From: Bacillota bacterium
GTDB lineage: Bacteria > Bacillota > Clostridia > Lachnospirales > Cellulosilyticaceae
Assembly: GCA_023393125.1 (NCBI GenBank)
Contig: JAEWMQ010000005.1
Location: 1 to 64,000, forward strand
Length of the DNA: 64,000 nucleotides
Direction: 5' to 3'
Under the pieces are notes generated by a model that ran no database searches, had not been told where the DNA came from, and saw only the letters and a program-made list of their open reading frames with translations. Position 1 is the stretch's first letter. Every line of letters begins with the position of its first letter. The translations under genes were made by a program, and so were the position numbers. Shown here in pieces: positions 1-8,851 of this stretch.

Positions 1-708
1 CCTATATTCAAAGGGTCCCATAGCTGAAGTGGAGGTTGCATAATCCAATCTACTTCCTTTTCGTGGGGAGTAAATGAGATAATAAGTATCTCCTACCTTT
101 CTAGGAGAACAGGCTTCAAAGAAATGAAAAGGTGCTTCTACGGGGATAATATGATTTTGATAAGTCCCATCTACTATTTCATACATATTATCTGGATTAA
201 GCTGTGCTGCAAAGGAACGTTCATAGCCACAGTAAATATAGACCTTGCCATCATCATCCACAAGGACACCAGGGTCAACAAACCAACCGTCTCCAAAATA
301 CTCATCTGCCTTGCCTTCAGGGTTATGATACTGATACCTTGAAATGAGCTTAAAGGGACCTTCAGGCCTCTCGCTTACTGCCACACATCCTTGAGCTCCC
401 ATAATATAGGCATAAAGATAATACTTGCCGTCCTTTTCTATGACATCAGGGGCATATAGGTCATTATCAATTGTCCATTCAGCGGTGTCGGATAGATGGT
501 CTTCATCATCCTTAGTATGAAAAATATCTCCATGACAGGTCCATTTATTTAAGTCACTAATAGGTGCTGACCATACTTTTAATTTATAATCGCAAAACTT
601 ATCAGACCCAGCATTATCATGAGACCCATAGACATAAACACGATCTCCAAAAACTCTAGGCTCACCATCTGGTATGTATTCCCATAGTGGAAGATATGGA
701 TTTGGCAT
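1..708 (-). CDS. Glycoside hydrolase family 43 protein (3' end outside window)
   Basis: The first 236 codons of a gene that continues past the left edge. It starts at an ATG (708 on the minus strand) behind AGGAGGAG. The translation begins MPNPYLPLWEYIPDGEPRVF and shows the repeated blade pattern of a five-bladed beta-propeller: RVFGDRVYVYGSHD near residue 20, DLYAPDVIEKDGKYYLY near 90, a WFVDPGVLVDDDGKVYIY stretch near 135, and FFEACSPRKVGDTYYLIYSP near 195. The Asp near the start and the Glu of FFEACSP are candidates for the inverting base and acid. GH43 enzymes are xylosidases or arabinofuranosidases acting on plant side chains; the substrate cannot be fixed. No signal peptide is visible, so a cytoplasmic enzyme acting on imported oligosaccharides is likely. 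Confidence 0.85.
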   Translation of the reverse strand, partial: MPNPYLPLWEYIPDGEPRVFGDRVYVYGSHDNAGSDKFCDYKLKVWSAPISDLNKWTCHGDIFHTKDDEDHLSDTAEWTIDNDLYAPDVIEKDGKYYLYAYIMGAQGCVAVSERPEGPFKLISRYQYHNPEGKADEYFGDGWFVDPGVLVDDDGKVYIYCGYERSFAAQLNPDNMYEIVDGTYQNHIIPVEAPFHFFEACSPRKVGDTYYLIYSPRKGSRLDYATSTSAMGPFEYR

Positions 709-1065
709 ATATAACTCCTCCTATTTATTGACACTTATTTATAGTTATGATAGCATATTTTTAAATTATTTTAAATAATCTAAAAATAATACAACCCAAT
801 TATCATTAGATACAATTTATTTTAAAGATAGAACGCTTTTTTATTCTATTACAACTGTATATGATATAAGCCTTCTAGGCTTTGATATGGAAAACAGATA
901 AAAATAAGTGCTTGATTTTCGGTGAGATGTATTAAATAATGATGGAGATACTTTTATCAGCTAGGAATAGATTGAGGCTTATTTAGATATGATACATACA
1001 TATGAGTCACAAGAATATAACTAGTTGATTTGATTAAGAAATATTTATGTTTGAGGGTGTTACCT
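709..1065. other. Intergenic region between the divergent GH43 and TetR genes
   Basis: About 357 A/T-rich bases between two divergent starts. It must hold both promoters, but I see no convincing -35/-10 pair. A small palindromic A/T block lies near 752-775 (TTTAAATTATTTTAAATAAT). No gene is supported here. Confidence 0.4.
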
Positions 1066-1614
1066 ATGTCAACAAGTTTTTTAACCCAACAGGCAATAGC
1101 CAATACATTTAAAGAATTAATGAAAAAACATCCAGTCAATAAAATTACAGTTAAGATGATCACAGAGCAGTGTGGTGTTGCCCGCCATACATTTTATAAT
1201 CATTTTCGTGATGTCTATGATCTGCTTGAATGGATTTATAAACATGAGGTCATTGAAGAATTAGATCAAAACTGTAGTTTTAAAAACTGGGAAAAAGGTA
1301 TAGAGTTAGTGCTTAATTATACATATGAGCACCGAGTTATTTGTACAAACACTTGCCGTTCATTAGGACGAGAGCATCTTGAAAAGTTTTTACACAAAAC
1401 ATTTCAAACGGTATTAGAAGGTGTGATTGAAGATATAAGTAAAGATAAGGGTACTCAGTGCTCCCATAAACAAGCTATAGCGTCCTTTTTTGCATTTGGA
1501 ATTACTGGAGAATTTCTAAAATGGATTATGGATGGTTTTGTTGAAGAAATAGAATCTGTAAAATCACGAATCATTTATATGTTGAATGGCACCATTACAC
1601 ACTTATTAAGTTAA
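1066..1614 (+). CDS. TetR/AcrR-family transcriptional regulator
   Basis: A 182-residue regulator. The N-terminal helix-turn-helix is clear: a helix with FKELMKKHPVNKITVKMI, then the recognition segment CGVARHTFYNHFRDVYDLL (about residues 36-54), the hallmark of TetR proteins. The C-terminal half is a helical ligand-binding domain of the short TetR-like type. I start at ATG 1066 (MSTSFLTQQ), which follows GAGGGTG at about 8 nt; an upstream start at 1030 lacks a site. It lies directly before ohyA on the same strand and is probably its fatty-acid-responsive regulator. That role is inference from position. Confidence 0.85.
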   Translation: MSTSFLTQQAIANTFKELMKKHPVNKITVKMITEQCGVARHTFYNHFRDVYDLLEWIYKHEVIEELDQNCSFKNWEKGIELVLNYTYEHRVICTNTCRSLGREHLEKFLHKTFQTVLEGVIEDISKDKGTQCSHKQAIASFFAFGITGEFLKWIMDGFVEEIESVKSRIIYMLNGTITHLLS

Positions 1615-1629
1615 AAATTGCACACTTTA

Positions 1630-1668
1630 AGTCATCTGTGTAGAGATAGCACAGATGACTTTTTTTGT
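1630..1668 (+). terminator. Intrinsic terminator of the TetR gene
   Basis: Stem AGTCATCTGTG / CACAGATGACT around a 9-nt loop, followed by a run of seven T. It separates the regulator transcript from ohyA. Confidence 0.85.
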
Positions 1669-1840
1669 TCATTGAGGAAGAATTTCTTAAAGCATATAAT
1701 AACTTTATCAATAAAGAGAACACTATTTCATAGTGAGGATAGCTTTAATAGGCCAAGGAGATAATGCCTTTTATTAATGCATATCACATTATGATTATAG
1801 ATGATGAGTAAAAATAATAAAGTGAAAGGGAGTTTAAGTG

Positions 1841-3535
1841 ATGAACAACTATGAAAGAATTCAACCATTAAAACCAGAAAATATTGAACAAAGACATGCA
1901 TATTTATTAGGAGGCGGTATAGGATCTTTAGCAGCAGCAGCTTTTTTAATCCGTGATGCCCAAATGCCTGGAAAGAATATTCATATATATGAACAATCAG
2001 AAGTATTCGGTGGTTCTATGGATGGAGCAGGAACAGCAGAAAAAGGTTATTCAGCAAGAGGGGGAAGAGAAATAGAGGAACACTTCGAGTGCTTTGCTGA
2101 GTTATATGGCTTTATCCCTTCTTTAACAAATCCTGAGCGCTCTGTACTTGATGAATTTAGAGAATTGAATATAGCTGAACCTATTGAATCTCATTGTAGA
2201 ATTGTTGAAAAACAAGGTGAAAAAGTTGATTTTTCTTCTTTTGGTCTATCAACAGCAAATGCGATGCAGCTTGCAAAACTTCATTTAACAACAGAAGAAG
2301 CATTAGGAGATATGACAATAGCAGAATTCTTTGATGAAAGCTTCTTTAAAACAAATTTCTGGTTCTTCTGGGCAACTATGTTTGCATTTGAACCATGGCA
2401 CAGCGTAGTAGAAGTAAAACGTTATGAAGAACGTTTTATGCATTTAATTGGTGGTATGAACTGTCTAAAAGGTATTTTACACACCGAATACAATCAATAT
2501 GACTCACTTATTTTACCTCTTCTTAAATGGCTCGAAGCACATGATGTCGATTTCCAACTTGGTGCTACAGTAACAGATATTGATTTTGATTTTGCCGGGA
2601 ATAAGAAAACAGCAACCTCCTTTGATATTACTAGAAAAGGTAATAATGAAACCATTAAAGTTAAACCAGATGATATCGTACTCTTTACAAATGGTTCAAT
2701 GACTCAAAATACAACACGTGGTGATTATAACACACCTGCAAAAATTAATACTTCTGATGAAAAAGGCTGCTTTAGTGTGTGGGAAAAAATCGCTAAGAAA
2801 TCACCTGATTTTGGGCATCCTGAGAAATTTGTAAGTGATATTGATAAAACGAAATGGATGTCATTTACTGTGACATTAAAAGATGATGATATTGTATTCC
2901 CACATCTTCTTGAACTTACAACAGATAAGCCAGGTATGGGTGGACTTGTAACGATTAAAGACTCTAGTTGGTTTATGAGCTGGGTAATACCAAAACAACC
3001 TCACTTTATTGGACAGCCAGATAATGTTAAAGTACTTTGGGCTTATGCGCTCAATATGGATGTTGACGGAGATTATGTAAAGAAACATTACTCAGATTGT
3101 ACAGGTAAAGAAATGTTTGAGGAATTATTGTATCATATGGGATTAGAAGATAGAATTCCTGAAATCCTAGAGCATACAGTTAATGTCATTCCAGCTATGA
3201 TGCCATATATTACTTCTCAATTTATGCCTAGAGTTGCTGGGGATCGTCCTGATGTCATTCCAGCTGGTAGCCAAAACTTTGGTTTCTTAGGACAATATGC
3301 AGAGATTCCAAATGATTGCGTATTTACTGTAGAGTATTCAGTGAGAAGTGCAATGATGGCAGTCTACGGATTAATGGGACTTGATAAAAAGGTGACAGAA
3401 ATTTATCCAAGCCAATATGATGTACGTGTGTTAATGAATGCAACAAAGGCATGTTTAGGTCTTGATCACTTAGATCTAAAAGCACTACCACTTGGTGCTT
3501 TATTAAAAGGTAGTGAGTTAGAGAAATTAATATAA
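1841..3535 (+). CDS. ohyA: Oleate hydratase (myosin-cross-reactive antigen family)
   Basis: Adds water to the cis-9 double bond of unsaturated fatty acids (oleate to 10-hydroxystearate), using FAD as a structural cofactor. The 564-residue length is typical. The FAD-binding loop GGGIGSLAAAAF lies near residues 25-36, and the RGGRE motif near 73-77 carries the Glu known in this family as catalytic. I prefer ATG 1841 over the GTG three bases upstream because AAAGGGAG then sits about 8 nt away. The preceding TetR gene is the likely regulator. In gut bacteria this enzyme detoxifies unsaturated fatty acids. Family identity is very secure. Confidence 0.96.
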   Translation: MNNYERIQPLKPENIEQRHAYLLGGGIGSLAAAAFLIRDAQMPGKNIHIYEQSEVFGGSMDGAGTAEKGYSARGGREIEEHFECFAELYGFIPSLTNPERSVLDEFRELNIAEPIESHCRIVEKQGEKVDFSSFGLSTANAMQLAKLHLTTEEALGDMTIAEFFDESFFKTNFWFFWATMFAFEPWHSVVEVKRYEERFMHLIGGMNCLKGILHTEYNQYDSLILPLLKWLEAHDVDFQLGATVTDIDFDFAGNKKTATSFDITRKGNNETIKVKPDDIVLFTNGSMTQNTTRGDYNTPAKINTSDEKGCFSVWEKIAKKSPDFGHPEKFVSDIDKTKWMSFTVTLKDDDIVFPHLLELTTDKPGMGGLVTIKDSSWFMSWVIPKQPHFIGQPDNVKVLWAYALNMDVDGDYVKKHYSDCTGKEMFEELLYHMGLEDRIPEILEHTVNVIPAMMPYITSQFMPRVAGDRPDVIPAGSQNFGFLGQYAEIPNDCVFTVEYSVRSAMMAVYGLMGLDKKVTEIYPSQYDVRVLMNATKACLGLDHLDLKALPLGALLKGSELEKLI

Positions 3536-3568
3536 GTAGAAAAAGATAGCTATATTAGCTGCAATATA

Positions 3569-3608
3569 AAAAGGTAGTACGCTCATAAAAGAGTGTACTA
3601 CCTTTTTG
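3569..3608. terminator. Bidirectional terminator between ohyA and alcohol dehydrogenase
   Basis: AAAAAGGTAGTAC(G)CTC / GAGTGTACTACCTTTTT hairpin with A-run and T-run flanks, between two convergent genes. Confidence 0.85.
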
Positions 3609-3620
3609 ATATTGTAATCA

Positions 3621-4769
3621 TTAATAGGCGTTCTCAAAAATCTTAATGATGTCTTCTAATGTGCCGGTAACAGGATTGGTTGTAGCACAGGCATCTTTTA
3701 AGGCATTGGTTGCTAGAGTGGTGAAGTCATCTTTTTTCACACCCAGGCTGCTAAGACCAGTAGGAATACCTACAGAGGCTGAAAGCTCTTTGATGCGTTT
3801 TATACATGCCTTAGCTCCTTCTTCATCGGTCATTTCACTGACGTCAACGCCCATAAATTTAGCGATGCATTTGAGTCTTGGGCCAGCTTCCTTGGCATTA
3901 AAGGCCTGAACATGTGGGAGTAAAATCGCATTACATACCCCATGAGGTAAATCATAGAAACCGCCTAATTGATGTGCCATAGCATGGACATAACCTAGAG
4001 AAGCATTATTAAATGCCATGCCTGCTAGGTATTCAGCATAGGCCATATTTTCACGAGCTTCCATATCGTTTCCATCATCAACGGCTCTTTTAAGGTAGCA
4101 GCTAATGAGCTCAATGGCTTTGATAGCACAGGCATCTGTAATAGGCGTTGCAATGGTAGAGACATAAGCTTCTATAGAATGGGTTAGGGCATCCATTCCT
4201 GTAGCAGCTGTAAGGCTCTTAGGCATAGCCACCATTAAAACAGGATCGTTAACTGCAATAATAGGTGTCATATGCTTATCTACAAGCGCCATTTTAATAT
4301 GCCTTTCTTCATCCGTAATAATAGAGAAGATGGTCATTTCTGAGGCTGTTCCTGCTGTAGTATTAATAGTTACCAGTGGAAGCTGTGGTTTTTGAGATTT
4401 ATTAACACCTTCGTAGTCGCCAATGTTGCCACCATTAGTAGCTAAAAGAGCGATACCTTTAGCACAGTCATGTGGAGAACCTCCACCAAAAGAGATGACA
4501 AAGTCGCAGTTATTTTGTTTTAATAGCTCAAGGCCGTGATTCACATTAGCCACTGTAGGATTAGGCTTAGTCTCATCATAGATCACATAGCCTAGTTGAT
4601 GAGCATTAAGAAGACTGGTAAGTTTGTCTACAAGACCAATGTTAACCAGTACCTTATCCGTTACAATGAGACATTTTGTAAAGCCTCTAGAGGCTAATTC
4701 ATCAGGTAAATCTTGAAGACAGTTTTCACCCATTAAACTAATGGGGGGCATATAAAATTTATAAGTCAT
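3621..4769 (-). CDS. Iron-containing alcohol dehydrogenase
   Basis: NAD(P)H-dependent group III alcohol dehydrogenase of 382 residues, in the DhaT/AdhB/FucO range. The nucleotide loop FGGGSPHDCAK lies at residues 94-104. The expected metal ligands are all present: D193 and H197 (GMDALTHSIEAY), H262 (VHAMAHQLGG) and H276 (FYDLPHG). It interconverts short-chain alcohols or diols and aldehydes, mostly regenerating NAD+ in fermentation. Substrate (ethanol, 1,3-propanediol, lactaldehyde or butanol) cannot be decided. It is monocistronic; its start has a GGAGGT-type site. Confidence 0.93.
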   Translation of the reverse strand: MTYKFYMPPISLMGENCLQDLPDELASRGFTKCLIVTDKVLVNIGLVDKLTSLLNAHQLGYVIYDETKPNPTVANVNHGLELLKQNNCDFVISFGGGSPHDCAKGIALLATNGGNIGDYEGVNKSQKPQLPLVTINTTAGTASEMTIFSIITDEERHIKMALVDKHMTPIIAVNDPVLMVAMPKSLTAATGMDALTHSIEAYVSTIATPITDACAIKAIELISCYLKRAVDDGNDMEARENMAYAEYLAGMAFNNASLGYVHAMAHQLGGFYDLPHGVCNAILLPHVQAFNAKEAGPRLKCIAKFMGVDVSEMTDEEGAKACIKRIKELSASVGIPTGLSSLGVKKDDFTTLATNALKDACATTNPVTGTLEDIIKIFENAY

Positions 4770-4985
4770 AGTTACCTCCTAAGTAATAGATAGTCATAGC
4801 TAATGTGGCTTATTTAGGGAAGAAATATGCAGATAGAGAAAAGAGAAGCTGCTTGTAATAACTTTGGATTCTAATAATATTATTTAAATAGTATGGTAAA
4901 ATGGAGGTATGAAACTGTAATGCTTTCCATAAGATAGACGCTATAGTGAATGGCACATTTAATAAGATATAAAGGGAGGTTAATG

Positions 4986-5708
4986 ATGATATTTTATTTT
5001 TCAGGAACGGGTAATTCCAAATGGGTAGCAGAACAATTGGCAAAGAGAATAAATGACAAAGCGGTAGATATGATGAGTGGTAGTGGGGCAGATGTGACTA
5101 AGGATGAGGTGATCGGCGTTGTTTTCCCTATCTATGCCTGGTCACCAGCAGAGCCCGCTGTAGAGTTTGTAAAAACACTACATACAGAAGGAAAATTTAT
5201 CTTTGGAATAGGTACCTGTGCAGATGAGGCAGGCCTTGCTATGGGGCAGCTTCAAAAATATGTACCATTAAACAGCACCTATTCTATTAAGATGCCTAAT
5301 AACTATATTATTGCCTCTAATGTAGAAAGTGATGAAGAGATCAAGAGCAAACTAAAAGAAGCTAGAGTGCAGCTAGATGTAATCGCCAAAGAGATTCAAG
5401 CTAGAAAAAGTGTCCATCGTGTCACTAGAGGCAAAATGGCAAAGCTTAAGTCCAGTGTGATTGCCTTTGGCTTTAATCGATTTGCGAGAACTACTAAGCC
5501 TTTTAAAGTAACAGATGCCTGCATAGGCTGCAGTCAGTGCGCAAGTACTTGCCCTGCCAAAACCATTGAAATGTTAGATGGCAAACCTCGCTGGCAACAA
5601 AAATGTTATCAGTGTTTAAAATGCGTTCATACCTGTCCTACCCAAGCCATTGAGTATGGAAAAGGAACAGTAGGTAGAAAGAGATACCATTTGGAGCGCT
5701 ATTTGTAA
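4986..5708 (+). CDS. EFR1-family flavodoxin/ferredoxin protein
   Basis: A 240-residue redox protein fusing an N-terminal flavodoxin-like domain (FMN loop FSGTGNSKWVA at residues 5-15) to a C-terminal 2[4Fe-4S] ferredoxin. The two cluster motifs are CIGCSQCASTCP (about 179-190) and CYQCLKCVHTCP (about 207-218). Such proteins shuttle electrons in anaerobes; the partner is unknown. GGGAGG precedes two tandem ATGs (4983 and 4986); I chose the second because its spacing of about 6 nt is better. A longer in-frame GTG/ATG start at 4950 has no ribosome binding site. Confidence 0.88.
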   Translation: MIFYFSGTGNSKWVAEQLAKRINDKAVDMMSGSGADVTKDEVIGVVFPIYAWSPAEPAVEFVKTLHTEGKFIFGIGTCADEAGLAMGQLQKYVPLNSTYSIKMPNNYIIASNVESDEEIKSKLKEARVQLDVIAKEIQARKSVHRVTRGKMAKLKSSVIAFGFNRFARTTKPFKVTDACIGCSQCASTCPAKTIEMLDGKPRWQQKCYQCLKCVHTCPTQAIEYGKGTVGRKRYHLERYL

Positions 5709-5783
5709 AAGTTATCTTATACCTTATAAGAGAGCAACATAAGGCTATTACAAGTACAATACGATCAGTAGGGGAACCAATAA

Positions 5784-5820
5784 AAAAGTAGTACACTCGT
5801 GGGTGTACTACTTTTTTATT
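5784..5820. terminator. Bidirectional terminator between ferredoxin gene and trkH
   Basis: AAAAAGTAGTACAC / GTGTACTACTTTTTT hairpin between convergent genes. Its stem resembles the 3569 terminator in sequence. Confidence 0.85.
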
Positions 5821-5852
5821 GTCTAAGAATACAAGTTAAGACTGACTATAGT

Positions 5853-7301
5853 TTAATTCTTTTTCCAAAGGTCTGGTGTGAGTAGCAAAAGAATAGGATA
5901 AATTTCCAGACGTCCTATAATCATCAAGATAGAGAAGACGACTTTACTGACATCACTAAAGGCAGAGAAATTACCCGTAGGTCCTACAAGGCCAAGACCA
6001 GGTCCGATATTATTAAGTGTAGTGATGACCGAAGTAAGGGTGGTAGTAAAGTCAAACCCATCTAAAGAAATAATGATGATCCCTATTGTAAAGATAATCA
6101 TGTAGATGAAGAAATAGTTAAGGACACTCAGTACCGTTTTATCGTCTACCTTTTTGCCATCCATACGTACAGAATAATAGCCATTAGGATGGATAATTTG
6201 TTTTAAGGAGTGCTTGATGCTTTTAAAGCAAATAATGGTGCGGGCTACTTTAAGACCACCTGCTGTAGAGCCAGCACATCCACCCACAAACATTAAAATG
6301 AGGAGAATCATTTTACTAAACATAGACCACTCATTAAAGTCTGTTGTAGCATAACCTGTGGTTGTCATAACGGAAGCTGCCTGGAAAGAAGAAAATCTAA
6401 GAGCTTCACCAAAGGAACCATAAGTATTACGTGCTAGTAAATCAAAGGTAATAAGTAAGATAGCTCCTAATAAAATGCAAAGATAAACCCTTAGCTCATT
6501 ATTCTTAAAGAAAGTCTTCATATTCCCTTTAATAATTAAATAGTAAAGGGAGAAGTTTACACCACATATAATCATAAAGATAGTGATAATCCAGTCAATG
6601 AGTGCACTATTATAATAGCCCACGCTGGCATTCATATTAGAAAAACCACCTGTACCCACTGTTCCTAGGGTATGAATAAAAGCATCAAACACATTCATAC
6701 CAGCTAGACACAGAAGAAGAACCTCTACTAGGGTAATACCTAGATAAATACTATAGAGAATCTTAGCTGTCTTTCCCAGTTTAGGCACGATGCGGCCAAC
6801 GATAGGGCCAGGGCTTTCAGCTTTCATAATCTGCATAGAGCCTGTCCCTAGGGAAGGTAAAATGGCAATAGTAAGCACTAAGATCCCCATGCCCCCTATC
6901 CAGTGAGTAAAGCTTCGCCAAAAGAGAACACCATGTGGTAGTCCTTCAACAGCGGTTAAAACAGAAGAGCCTGTCGTTGTAAGACCAGAGCTAGACTCAA
7001 AGAAGCTATCTATAAAAGATGGAAAAGCACCACTTATGTAAAAAGGGAAAGCTCCAAAAAAAGATATAAGAAGCCAACCCATAGCCACAATAGCAAATCC
7101 ATCTCTAGCATAAATATTTTTAGAAGTTGGTTTAATCAAAGAAAGCATACCTCCTACAGCTAGAACGATACCTATTGTGATGAGGAAAGCAGGTAGGTCC
7201 CCATCCTGGTATATGAAAGCCACTAGTGTAGGCGGCAGTAAAGCAATAGCCTCACAGATTAATAATATTCCCAAGCTTCTTAATACTATTTTTAAGTTCA
7301 C
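5853..7301 (-). CDS. trkH: TrkH/KtrB-family potassium uptake membrane subunit
   Basis: Potassium-translocating subunit of 482 residues with about ten hydrophobic segments. The four pore-loop signatures of the SKT superfamily are visible: TTTGSSV near 108, TVGTGGFSNM near 215, TTTGYATTDF near 315 and NNIGPGLG near 435. It starts at a GTG (7301) with AGGAGG 8 nt upstream. That ribosome binding site lies inside trkA, so the genes overlap by 50 nt and are probably translationally coupled. It works with TrkA on its cytoplasmic face. Confidence 0.93.
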   Translation of the reverse strand: MNLKIVLRSLGILLICEAIALLPPTLVAFIYQDGDLPAFLITIGIVLAVGGMLSLIKPTSKNIYARDGFAIVAMGWLLISFFGAFPFYISGAFPSFIDSFFESSSGLTTTGSSVLTAVEGLPHGVLFWRSFTHWIGGMGILVLTIAILPSLGTGSMQIMKAESPGPIVGRIVPKLGKTAKILYSIYLGITLVEVLLLCLAGMNVFDAFIHTLGTVGTGGFSNMNASVGYYNSALIDWIITIFMIICGVNFSLYYLIIKGNMKTFFKNNELRVYLCILLGAILLITFDLLARNTYGSFGEALRFSSFQAASVMTTTGYATTDFNEWSMFSKMILLILMFVGGCAGSTAGGLKVARTIICFKSIKHSLKQIIHPNGYYSVRMDGKKVDDKTVLSVLNYFFIYMIIFTIGIIIISLDGFDFTTTLTSVITTLNNIGPGLGLVGPTGNFSAFSDVSKVVFSILMIIGRLEIYPILLLLTPDLWKKN

Positions 7302-8655
7302 CGGTGATTCCTCCTGATGTAGTATCCATAATGTCTTTTAAGTGAGAGATATTTTTATTCGTAATAACAAGTACCCTATCTCCTGGATTAATCATTGTTT
7401 GACCATTTGGTACAACAATCTCATTTTTCTTCACAATAGTGGCAATGAGTACATCAGGGATAAGGCGGAGTTTATAAAGTGGTATATGAATCAGCGGATC
7501 ATTAGCTGATGCAATAAACTCAATAATCTCACCTTCCCCACCTACAATGCGGTGGAGTGCCTCTACAGCTTCACCACGTACATATTTAAGGATACGATTG
7601 GTGATAATGTCATGAGGTGTAATGATGGTATCTAAGCCTAAGCTGCCGATAACAGCATTACTATAATGACGACTTATTTTAGTTACAACACGAGGTACTT
7701 CACTTTGCTTAGCAATTAAAGAAGAGATAATGTTTTCTTCATCACGTCCTGTAAGGGCAATAAAGCTATCTACAGCCTCAAGATGTTCTTCGGCTAACAG
7801 TTCACTGTCTGTGCCGTCCCCATGAATAATAAGGGTATTAGGTAACTCATCAGAAAGCCTTTCACAAACGGCACTATCTTTTTCTATAATTTTAACCTTG
7901 ATATGCATTTCATTAAGAAGACGTGCTAAGTAATAGGCGATTTTCCCCCCGCCTACAATCATAATATTTTTCACCTTACAAGGTTTATCATGAATACGTT
8001 TACAGAACGTATAAATAGCAGCAGATTTTCCGATGGCATAAATGGTATCATTTGCTTCTAGCGTTGTGTCACCTGTAGGGATAATCAGTTTATCCTCTCT
8101 GATAATGGCACCAATTAAAACAGAAACACCAAATTTATCACCAAAGTGCTTCATTTTAGTTCCAATTAAAGGAGAATCCTCTTTAAGAAGAACCTCTACC
8201 ATACGCACACGACCTTTTGCAAAATTTTCAAGTCGGATTGCGCCAGGAACAGTGAGGACTCTAGCGATTTCATCAGCAGCAGCTTCTTCAGGATTAATAA
8301 CCATATCCAGGCCTAGATCTTCTTTAATAAGAAGGAGTTCCTTGGCATATTGCGGATCGCGGATACGTGCAATAGTACGATGTGCACCTAATTTTTTAGC
8401 TGTTAAACAACAGAGCATATTGACTTCGTCGCTTCCTGTTACAGCAATGATGAGATCGATGTTTCGACACCCATTCTCAAGCAAGGTACTTGTGCTTATG
8501 CCTGTTCCTTTAACAGGAAGTACGTCTAAGTTGTTCTCAACTTTTTCTAGTGCTTTGGGATTGTTGTCGATAATTGTAATGTCATTTCCCTGGGCGGATA
8601 GGTGAGTAGCTAATGCGTAGCCAACTTTACCGGCGCCAATAATAATGATTTTCAT
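7252..8655 (-). CDS. trkA: Trk system potassium transporter regulatory subunit TrkA
   Basis: Peripheral NAD(H)-binding gating subunit of 467 residues, with the duplicated RCK-N/RCK-C layout. The first Rossmann loop is IIIGAGKVGYALATHL (residues 3-18) and the second is IMIVGGGKIAYYLARLL (near 232-248), each followed by a TrkA-C lobe. This two-unit form is the TrkA type rather than the single-unit KtrA type. It is the promoter-proximal gene of a trkA-trkH operon transcribed leftward from the 8656-8851 gap, which it shares with the divergent GHL10 gene. Confidence 0.93.
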   Translation of the reverse strand: MKIIIIGAGKVGYALATHLSAQGNDITIIDNNPKALEKVENNLDVLPVKGTGISTSTLLENGCRNIDLIIAVTGSDEVNMLCCLTAKKLGAHRTIARIRDPQYAKELLLIKEDLGLDMVINPEEAAADEIARVLTVPGAIRLENFAKGRVRMVEVLLKEDSPLIGTKMKHFGDKFGVSVLIGAIIREDKLIIPTGDTTLEANDTIYAIGKSAAIYTFCKRIHDKPCKVKNIMIVGGGKIAYYLARLLNEMHIKVKIIEKDSAVCERLSDELPNTLIIHGDGTDSELLAEEHLEAVDSFIALTGRDEENIISSLIAKQSEVPRVVTKISRHYSNAVIGSLGLDTIITPHDIITNRILKYVRGEAVEALHRIVGGEGEIIEFIASANDPLIHIPLYKLRLIPDVLIATIVKKNEIVVPNGQTMINPGDRVLVITNKNISHLKDIMDTTSGGITGELKNSIKKLGNIINL

Positions 8656-8851
8656 AATGACTCCTTATAAATATGAAGATAATTTAGTATAAGCATATTA
8701 TACAACGTATTATACAACTTATTATAAAATACAGCTAGCCGATAAATTATAAAAAGTCTAAAATGAGAGGGATGATTTGTCTATTGTTTTATTTTATAAT
8801 AAATAATGGCACGAAGTTTGCTGAAATATAAAAGACCTGTAAGGAGTAAAT

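Noticed and set aside
8042..8605. 187-residue plus-strand ORF opposite trkA
   Set aside because: It is a long antisense shadow of a well-conserved gene, with no ribosome site and low-complexity Ser-rich composition.
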